Source: Candidatus Levyibacteriota bacterium (GTDB lineage: Bacteria; Patescibacteria; Microgenomatia; Levybacterales; UBA12049). Taken from it: a stretch of DNA of 12,581 bases. The number at the start of each line of letters is the position of its first letter. The stretch's first letter is position 1. Below the pieces are notes generated by a model. The model had not been told where the DNA came from, made no database searches, and was given only the letters and a program-made list of their open reading frames with translations. Both the position numbers and the translations under genes were made by a program. This document shows, piece after piece, positions 7,424-12,581 of this stretch. The DNA is taken from NCBI GenBank assembly GCA_003173915.1, contig PPGL01000006.1, positions 1 to 12,581 of the forward strand. Direction: 5' to 3'.

Positions 7424-8935
7424 ATGCCTAATGTAAAAACACAAAAACTCTGGGGACACGCATTCGATATGCAACCTGACAAGGTTGTTATTGAATTCTG
7501 CGCAGGTCGGGACGTTAAGGGAACTCTTCCAGCAGATTCCTTTTTGCTTCCATACGATGTGTGGGGAGACCGTGCACACTGTATCATGCTTTACAAACAA
7601 GGCATTATTACGAAAGAAGACGCAAAAATTATTTTAGGCGGACTGGACGAAGTTGAAAAACAATGGAAAGAAGGAAAATTTGTTTTGGACCCGACAAAAG
7701 AAGATGTTCATACCAACATTGAATCATTCTTAATTGAACATTATGGTGTCAATCATGCAGGCAAACTCCACACAGCACGAAGTAGAAACGACCAAATTAA
7801 TGTTGACACAAGGCTTTATCTTCGCGACCAAGCACGAAATTTTGTGATGGAACTTCTATCTCTTACTGATGTGCTTCTCAACTCCGCTAAAAAATATGAA
7901 AACTATTTAATTCCAGGATTCACTCATACTCAACACGCAATGATCACAACCTTTGGCCACATGATGCTTTTCTTTGCAAATATGGTATTAAGAGATGCAA
8001 AACGCTTTACCCTGTGGTACAACTTACATAACTATAATCCTCTTGGAAGTATTGTCAGTTACGGAACATCCTATCCAATCGATCGCCACATCACAAGTAG
8101 TCTTATGGCATTTGACGGACCGGAATTAAACAGTATTGATGAACTGACAAATCGTTGGGAAGCAGAAGCAGATTTAGGTTATGCAATTAGTATTTTGATG
8201 AATCATCTCTCAACCATTTCCCAAACACTTATTGTCTTCGCAACCCCAGAATTTGGGATGATTAAAGTTTCTGATTTGTATTCAACCGGCAGTTCTGTTA
8301 TGCCACAAAAGAAAAATCCAGACTCTTTGGAAGTTATGCGCGGAAAAGCAGCAGTTGCAAGTGGCTATCTCCAAGCACTCATGGGAATGGGGAAAGCAAA
8401 TTTTATTGGCTATAACCGTGATTCACAATGGACAAAATATGTAATTACCGATCTTGTGAGAGAATGTATTCTTGCTCCAAAAATCATTGAAGGTGTTGTT
8501 GAGACAATGAAGGTGAATAAAGAAAAAATGGAATATTGGTGCAATGTTGGTTTTATCGGCACAACTACACTGCTTGAGCAAATTGCTGCAAATTATAATG
8601 TTCCATTCAGACTTTCCAAGATGATTGTTGAAAGAAGTGTAAAGTATTCTCAAGGACAGGAAAAAGTAACGTACGAAGCAGTCAAAAAAGCAATTGAAGA
8701 GCTAGAAGTTAACGCTCCAGTTACTGCCGAACAAGTGATGCAGTGGCAAGACCCTGTTGAGATAATTAATTTAACAAAATCATTTGGTGGACCATCGTTT
8801 GCTATGAATAAAATAGCAGTCAATCTTCTCAAAAAAGAAGCTGCAGAACTTGAGAAGTGGCTTAAGAAAAAAGAGAAACAACGAATGACCTCAGACGAAC
8901 TCTTGGCAAAAGAAGTCACCACAATTAGAAAATGA
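7424..8935 (+). CDS. argH: Argininosuccinate lyase
   Basis: The 503-residue protein belongs to the fumarase/aspartase superfamily. EDVHTNIE is at 93-100, ARSRNDQ at 118-124, the catalytic-His region FTHTQH at 166-171 and GTSYPIDRH at 214-222. The superfamily signature GSSVMPQKKNPD is at 289-300 and includes the flexible loop with the catalytic serine. ARSRNDQ points to argininosuccinate lyase over the related fumarase or adenylosuccinate lyase. It splits argininosuccinate into arginine and fumarate, the last step of arginine synthesis. At 503 residues it is about 40 longer than typical ArgH; part of this is a Lys-rich C-terminal tail (about 465-503). ATG 7424 follows a structured leader without a ribosome-binding site. 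It ends in an ATGA overlap with the permease gene. Separation from argG/argF by pyrB-carAB gives it its own promoter. Confidence 0.95.
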   Translation: MPNVKTQKLWGHAFDMQPDKVVIEFCAGRDVKGTLPADSFLLPYDVWGDRAHCIMLYKQGIITKEDAKIILGGLDEVEKQWKEGKFVLDPTKEDVHTNIESFLIEHYGVNHAGKLHTARSRNDQINVDTRLYLRDQARNFVMELLSLTDVLLNSAKKYENYLIPGFTHTQHAMITTFGHMMLFFANMVLRDAKRFTLWYNLHNYNPLGSIVSYGTSYPIDRHITSSLMAFDGPELNSIDELTNRWEAEADLGYAISILMNHLSTISQTLIVFATPEFGMIKVSDLYSTGSSVMPQKKNPDSLEVMRGKAAVASGYLQALMGMGKANFIGYNRDSQWTKYVITDLVRECILAPKIIEGVVETMKVNKEKMEYWCNVGFIGTTTLLEQIAANYNVPFRLSKMIVERSVKYSQGQEKVTYEAVKKAIEELEVNAPVTAEQVMQWQDPVEIINLTKSFGGPSFAMNKIAVNLLKKEAAELEKWLKKKEKQRMTSDELLAKEVTTIRK

Positions 8936-9816
8936 CCACTCGGAAAAAAGGAATTATTGCTCTTTTTATTCTATCTTGCGTATGGGCATCTTTTGGACTA
9001 CCAATTAGATATTTAGGTGCCAATTTTACAAACCTACAGCAAATTTACCTCCGAACATTTGTCTCAACACTTGGAGCATTTTTGTTATTTAAGAAAGACC
9101 TCCATTTTCAAAAATTTTTGCACATGCCCAAAAAAGAATGGATGGTATTACTATTTCGTGTTCTTTGCATGTATGGATTTGCTGTCATTTTATATACACA
9201 GGCCTACAAACTTACGACGTTTGGCGAGGTTTCATTTTTAGGGGCAATTCCAACAACTGCAGTTTTAGGATTTTTACTACTTGGGGAAAAAGTAACGATA
9301 CGCAAAATACTCTTTATTCTCCTTTCTGTTATTGGAATTCTACTCATTACAGTTACAGATTTTTCCCATTTTTTTACATGGAACAGGGGAGACGAGCTTG
9401 CCTTAATTTCTGATTTTTTCTTTTCTTTAAGCTACGTTGCAAGAAAATGGCAATCAAATTACCTCAACAACAAAGAACTTTCTCTGTGTATGGTACTTTT
9501 TGGATCTATACTTGTCTTTTCGTTTTCAATGATTCATAGAGAACCTCTCCCTTCACCACAACAATTTAGTATGCCTATCCTTGCCGTTATTATTGGTGCA
9601 GGGCTTCTGAACATTGCAAGTCAATTTCTTCTCAACTTTGGGTTTCAGTATGTTGAGGCAGCACTAGCAAGTAATATTGTGTCTCTAGAAAGTTTCTGGG
9701 CAGTTATTTTTGGATATGTTTTTTATGGAGAGCTCCTCTCCTTTCAGGCCCTATGTGGTGGTCTTCTTATTCTCTCAAGTGTGGTGTTTTTGAATAAGGA
9801 AGAAGAAAAGAAATAA
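8932..9816 (+). CDS. EamA/DMT-family permease
   Basis: This 294-residue, very hydrophobic protein appears to have about ten membrane helices (roughly 7-27, 36-53, 71-91, 97-117, 125-142, 156-170, 184-202, 216-235, 243-262, 270-287). They form two halves, each with an EamA-like repeat. The first ends in FLLLGEKVTIRKILFILLSVIGI and the second in FGYVFYGELLSFQALCGGLLIL; a conserved Glu in this position is characteristic of EamA repeats. Basic residues at the start (TTRKK) fit an N-in topology. DMT permeases move small metabolites, often amino acids outward, across the inner membrane. The start codon overlaps the argH stop (ATGA), which suggests coupled expression and possibly a substrate connected with arginine or its intermediates; this is inference only. 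The gene is convergent with the next minus-strand gene, with a repeat between them. Confidence 0.88.
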   Translation: MTTRKKGIIALFILSCVWASFGLPIRYLGANFTNLQQIYLRTFVSTLGAFLLFKKDLHFQKFLHMPKKEWMVLLFRVLCMYGFAVILYTQAYKLTTFGEVSFLGAIPTTAVLGFLLLGEKVTIRKILFILLSVIGILLITVTDFSHFFTWNRGDELALISDFFFSLSYVARKWQSNYLNNKELSLCMVLFGSILVFSFSMIHREPLPSPQQFSMPILAVIIGAGLLNIASQFLLNFGFQYVEAALASNIVSLESFWAVIFGYVFYGELLSFQALCGGLLILSSVVFLNKEEEKK

Positions 9817-9821
9817 TATTT

Positions 9822-9921
9822 TGTCATCCTGAACTTGTTTCAGGATCTTCTATTATTCAGAAAATGCCGAAATACCCCAAGAGTACTGGCTTTTTACAAA
9901 GCGGCGCAGTTCGGCATGACA
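9822..9921. repeat. 100-bp palindromic element with terminal inverted repeats (MITE/REP-like), possible bidirectional terminator
   Basis: The left end TGTCATCCTGAACT (9822-9835) and right end AGTTCGGCATGACA (9908-9921) are inverted repeats that match at 12 of 14 positions. Inside are two hairpins: ATCCTGAA with TTCAGGAT on the left (about 9826-9847), and ATGCCGAA 9864-9871 with TTCGGCAT 9910-9917 on the right. From general knowledge, GTCATCCTGAAC and GTCATGCCGAAC are common cores of dispersed repeats in many bacterial genomes. It fills nearly the whole 116-bp gap between two convergent genes, so its hairpins may also end transcription from both sides, although long T-runs are absent. There is no transposase and no coding capacity. 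Confidence 0.7.
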
Positions 9922-9932
9922 TGAAAAGATTT

Positions 9933-10913
9933 CTATTTTATTCCCAAAACCTTTCGGCCGTTTTCTGTAGCAATTTTTACTAACTGGTCAATATCTGTAT
10001 ATCGACATGCGGAAATCATAAGCTTAAGTTCTGCCCAAATATCTCCATCTGAAAGTGGCAGGTAAATATCGCAAATATTATCTGTCCCAATACTCACAGT
10101 AACCCCTGCCGGAACCATTTCATCAACTGGAGTAATTGCATTATGTGTTGGCGCAACTTCATCTGTTCGAGCATTATCAATCCATGCAATTGGACAAGAA
10201 ACCATCATGACACCTGCATCAACCATTTTTTTGTACAACTCCATTCTATATTTTTTTGGATGTGCGGCAATTGAGATTCCATGAACTCCTACAACTTTCC
10301 CTTGCATTCCGTGTTGAATGGTTTTTTGGACAAGAAGCTCTGTTTCTTTTTCGGCTGCAGTATTTAACTGATCAACATGAATATGTGTCATTTTTCCCAT
10401 TTTTTTTGCAGTATCCATGAGCACATCAATATGTTCGGCCTCATGACCTTTATCTTTTCCAGGAAGTCCTCCAATAATATCAACAAATTGTGCACCAATA
10501 TCAAACCATTTCTTGGCTTTTGGATCTAAAACACCTTTGAGAACTTGATTAATATACTTAATCTGAATATCTTTGCCATATCGCTCTCGAGCTTTCGTTG
10601 CAGCTTTAATTGCTTTATCTTCGATAACATCATCGACATCAATAAATGTTCCAACTGCTGTTATTCCTTGCCCAATCATCATTTCTAATACCTTTGCCAT
10701 TCGATCGTATATCTGATCTACTGTAGAGTTTTTTTTGACTTCATCAACTAAGTGCCATTTTTCTTTGAGTTGAGATTGATATAAATGAAATGTCTCTGGA
10801 GTAATCGTGTAGGCTCTATCTAAATGTGCGTGGCAGTTAGCAAAGCCGCCATTTTGTTTAATTTTTTTAAGTATGTGTTGTTTGAGGTCAAAATACGAAA
10901 CACTCTTTGCCAT
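9933..10913 (-). CDS. CodA-like (cytosine deaminase-type) amidohydrolase
   Basis: The 326-residue protein is a metal-dependent amidohydrolase of the cytosine deaminase/AtzC-like branch. Metal ligands are visible as HAH in FANCHAHLDRAYT (His28, His30), His179 in THIHVDQ, His211 in GVHGISIAAH, and Asp278 in IGTDNICD. In E. coli CodA the third site reads HxDE, and that Glu is a catalytic residue; here it is Gln182. The protein is shorter than CodA (about 427) and lacks most of the N-terminal beta-sandwich segment. It would hydrolyse a ring or side-chain amine/amide of a small molecule; the actual substrate is unknown. An in-frame ATG at 10949 lies upstream of the -10 box at 10939-10934, so it cannot be on the transcript if that promoter is real. 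I chose ATG 10913, with a GGAG at 10933-10930 that is too far upstream to be a normal ribosome site. Proximity to pyrimidine genes may be coincidental. Confidence 0.8.
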   Translation of the reverse strand: MAKSVSYFDLKQHILKKIKQNGGFANCHAHLDRAYTITPETFHLYQSQLKEKWHLVDEVKKNSTVDQIYDRMAKVLEMMIGQGITAVGTFIDVDDVIEDKAIKAATKARERYGKDIQIKYINQVLKGVLDPKAKKWFDIGAQFVDIIGGLPGKDKGHEAEHIDVLMDTAKKMGKMTHIHVDQLNTAAEKETELLVQKTIQHGMQGKVVGVHGISIAAHPKKYRMELYKKMVDAGVMMVSCPIAWIDNARTDEVAPTHNAITPVDEMVPAGVTVSIGTDNICDIYLPLSDGDIWAELKLMISACRYTDIDQLVKIATENGRKVLGIK

Positions 10914-10933
10914 ATGCTTGGTAAATTTTCTCC

Positions 10934-10962
10934 ATAGTAAACCGAGCAACTCTTTTTGTCAA
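10934..10962 (-). promoter_or_regulatory. Predicted promoter of the amidohydrolase gene (minus strand)
   Basis: On the minus strand, TTGACA (10962-10957) and TACTAT (10939-10934) are separated by 17 nt. Transcription should start near 10927, about 14 nt before ATG 10913. The -35 box overlaps that of the divergent plus-strand promoter. This promoter decides the start codon, because the ATG at 10949 would lie within its spacer. Confidence 0.65.
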
Positions 10963-10983
10963 CAAGAAAAAGCTTGATATAAT
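10956..10983 (+). promoter_or_regulatory. Predicted promoter of the membrane-anchored protein gene (plus strand)
   Basis: TTGTCA at 10956-10961 and a perfect TATAAT at 10978-10983 are separated by 16 nt. The start of transcription is expected at about 10990, 3 nt before ATG 10993, so the message is essentially leaderless. Its -35 box shares five bases with the -35 box of the opposite promoter, so RNA polymerase probably cannot occupy both at once. Confidence 0.65.
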
Positions 10984-10992
10984 CTGAATACT

Positions 10993-12477
10993 ATGAAAAG
11001 ATACTTCGCCATTTTTCTTTGCGCATTTATCATCTTTCTCGTAGGCCTTTGGTATGCGGATGCTACCAATCCATACGGAAGATTTAGTATTATCAAGCCG
11101 TTTTTTTCTATAACAATCACTTCCTCGGGACAAATGAAGCTTACACAAATTCGCAGAGTAACATTTGTTGCGAATCCACTTATAAACCTTCTTACATATG
11201 TACAACGTGGCTTTCGAACAATTAGTAATGCGCAGTTTTCCGAAAAACCATTTATAGGAGATGAAACAAGCATTCTAGAACAAATCCACTCAGAACGATT
11301 TGATATAACTAAACCCTATGTTATTTCTGGTGCACATTTTGCCGAACTCTATGTACGAAATGCAGGAATATTTTACAACGCACTTCTAGACCCTCGAGTA
11401 GGTATCTCTCAAAAAGACTGGGAAAATAGGGAAAGCGTTACTTTACAAACAATTGCACTAGATCTTGCACTGCTTAAAGAGTCAGGCAAGGAATATACAA
11501 CATTTGTTCCTATGTGGAGTAGTACATTTACTGGTGTAAATTGGGCAACCCAACCTTCTGATTCGCTTTTCTCGCTTTTCTATACGCTTACTGCACTTAC
11601 TGACAATACGTCTATTTCAAATACTTTTCCTGCGGCACAATTGTCACAATATTCTCTCCAAACCCAAGATGCAGGGAAAAAATTGTTAGAACAATACAAA
11701 CCAACACTGGAAAAAGTAACCAACGAGTATATAACATCTACTATTGATCCTACCACTGGCCTTATCAAAACAAACATTACGCTTTCCAGTGCACGAGATG
11801 GAATAAAACGCCAAAGCAGCTTTTATGACAATGTTATTGCGTGGAGCACTGCAAAACTGGCCACTAACCTTGGACTGACGATAGCCTGCCCCCAACAATA
11901 TCAAACGAACAGGTGTGACTTTGACAAATGGAAACAAACAATCATTAGTGCATTTTGGGATGAAAAAACAGGGATATTCTTAGACGATCTTTCTACAGAG
12001 TCAAAAACAGAACATATATATTCTGCTGATGTTTTTATTATCACTTCAACACAATTTCTTGATGTAGCAAACGCACAAGATAGAAACAAACTTGAACGAG
12101 AAATTTCCTATGTAGAGCAAAACAAACTTGACAGTCCATTTCCATTACAATACGGAGTAAAAGACGAGCCAAACAAGCTCTATTTTTTTGTCAGATTTTT
12201 TGCTCCTTCATACATGGGACAAACCATCTGGAGTCATTGGGGAATAGAGTATATAAAAACACTTATTATGTTATCGAAATTTGAACCTAGCTATATAACT
12301 TTGGCAAAAGAAGAACTTGCTTCCTACAAACAAAATATCGAAAAATTTGGAGGATACCCGGAAGTCTATGACACAAAAGGAGCAATGTACCAAACACCAT
12401 TTTATAAAAGTATTTTACACACAGGATGGGTTATTAACTACGAAGAGGCAACCATAATGCTCAAGGGAATACAGTAA
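10993..12477 (+). CDS. Membrane-anchored extracytoplasmic protein, probable six-hairpin glycosidase fold
   Basis: This 494-residue protein starts with KR and a hydrophobic segment at about residues 4-21. I see no clear signal-peptidase site, so it is probably an N-terminal membrane anchor with the rest outside the membrane. The body is rich in aromatic and helical segments. Recognisable stretches are YVRNAGIFYNALLDPR (about 117-132), SSFYDNVIAWSTAKLA (about 278-293), GQTIWSHWGIEYIKTL (about 408-423) and FGGYPEVYD near 453-461, with HTGWVINYEEA close to the end. Paired helices, the W-H-W-type segment and a late GGYPEVYD/GW pair recall (alpha/alpha)6 glycosidases such as GH63, GH37 and GH15 relatives, which act on glucosidic or related sugars. 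This is a fold-level guess, and I cannot assign the catalytic acids or substrate. It might trim cell-surface or environmental glycans. The gene is monocistronic, with its own promoter. Confidence 0.6.
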   Translation: MKRYFAIFLCAFIIFLVGLWYADATNPYGRFSIIKPFFSITITSSGQMKLTQIRRVTFVANPLINLLTYVQRGFRTISNAQFSEKPFIGDETSILEQIHSERFDITKPYVISGAHFAELYVRNAGIFYNALLDPRVGISQKDWENRESVTLQTIALDLALLKESGKEYTTFVPMWSSTFTGVNWATQPSDSLFSLFYTLTALTDNTSISNTFPAAQLSQYSLQTQDAGKKLLEQYKPTLEKVTNEYITSTIDPTTGLIKTNITLSSARDGIKRQSSFYDNVIAWSTAKLATNLGLTIACPQQYQTNRCDFDKWKQTIISAFWDEKTGIFLDDLSTESKTEHIYSADVFIITSTQFLDVANAQDRNKLEREISYVEQNKLDSPFPLQYGVKDEPNKLYFFVRFFAPSYMGQTIWSHWGIEYIKTLIMLSKFEPSYITLAKEELASYKQNIEKFGGYPEVYDTKGAMYQTPFYKSILHTGWVINYEEATIMLKGIQ

Positions 12478-12480
12478 AAC

Positions 12481-12509
12481 TTGCTTTTCCTTTCACCATT
12501 CCATATACT
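12481..12509 (+). promoter_or_regulatory. Predicted promoter of the last, truncated gene
   Basis: TTGCTT at 12481-12486 and TATACT at 12504-12509 (5/6) are 17 nt apart, just after the previous stop codon. Transcription would begin near 12516, about 4 nt before ATG 12520, giving another near-leaderless start without a Shine-Dalgarno sequence. The -35 box is weak. Confidence 0.5.
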
Positions 12510-12519
12510 TTAAATACCT

Positions 12520-12581
12520 ATGAACCACGATCAAATCGACGAGACACAGAGAGAAAAAATCTTTGTTCAGGATTATTCAAA
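12520..12581 (+). CDS. Start of an unidentified gene, cut by the window end
   Basis: ATG 12520 opens a frame that stays open to the last base, giving about 20 residues beginning MNHDQIDETQREKIFVQD. The start is placed 11 nt behind the -10 box of a predicted promoter, the same arrangement as for the upstream genes, which is the main reason to believe it is a real start. The peptide is hydrophilic, with no signal sequence. It is too short to assign to a family. Confidence 0.5.
   Translation, partial: MNHDQIDETQREKIFVQDYS

Noticed and set aside
7226..7600. A 124-codon minus-strand open frame across the argH leader
   Set aside because: It overlaps the ends of carB and argH, and its Ser/Arg/Leu-rich middle is only the complement of the purine-rich leader. 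No family was recognised.
9822..9921. CRISPR array or attachment site
   Set aside because: There is one palindromic unit with no regularly spaced repeats, and no integrase or tRNA gene is nearby.
10914..10949. Earlier in-frame ATG for the amidohydrolase (adds 12 residues)
   Set aside because: It lies between the -35 and -10 boxes of the gene's own promoter, so it would not be transcribed, and the extra residues are not conserved-looking.

Overview
The window looks bacterial. The DNA is AT-rich, with densely packed genes, ATGA stop/start overlaps and several good sigma70-type promoters (TTGACA-17-TATAAC and similar). It is probably from a small-genome lineage such as Patescibacteria/CPR. That placement is an inference from compactness, AT-richness, apparently leaderless starts and the general look of the proteins, and was not tested with a marker gene. 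TGA is used as an ordinary stop.

Positions 1-9816 form one long plus-strand block devoted to arginine and pyrimidine precursor synthesis. It starts with the 3' end of argG (argininosuccinate synthase), then a GNAT acetyltransferase and argF (ornithine carbamoyltransferase), which are joined by ATGA overlaps. An AT-rich spacer carries a promoter directly in front of pyrB (aspartate carbamoyltransferase), followed by carA and carB (carbamoyl-phosphate synthase). A second promoter overlaps the carB stop codon. It would make a transcript with a roughly 137-nt leader containing a GC-rich, T-poor, foldable 90-nt segment, followed by argH (argininosuccinate lyase) and a translationally overlapping EamA-type permease. 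CarAB makes carbamoyl phosphate, ArgF and PyrB compete for it, and ArgG and ArgH turn citrulline into arginine. No earlier ornithine-synthesis genes, pyrI or later pyr genes are in the window.

Positions 9822-9921 hold a 100-bp element with imperfect terminal inverted repeats and two internal hairpins. It lies between the convergent permease gene and a minus-strand CodA-like amidohydrolase gene. The amidohydrolase gene is divergent from a membrane-anchored, probably glycosidase-fold protein, and the two promoters share one -35 region. The window ends with the first codons of another gene behind its own promoter.

The observations most worth a second look are the structured argH leader, the HCLP-to-HDMP change in ArgF, the Glu-to-Gln change in the CodA-like active site, and the repeated use of -10 boxes so close to ATG that the mRNAs should be leaderless. 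I did not find a clear new defence or mobile system.
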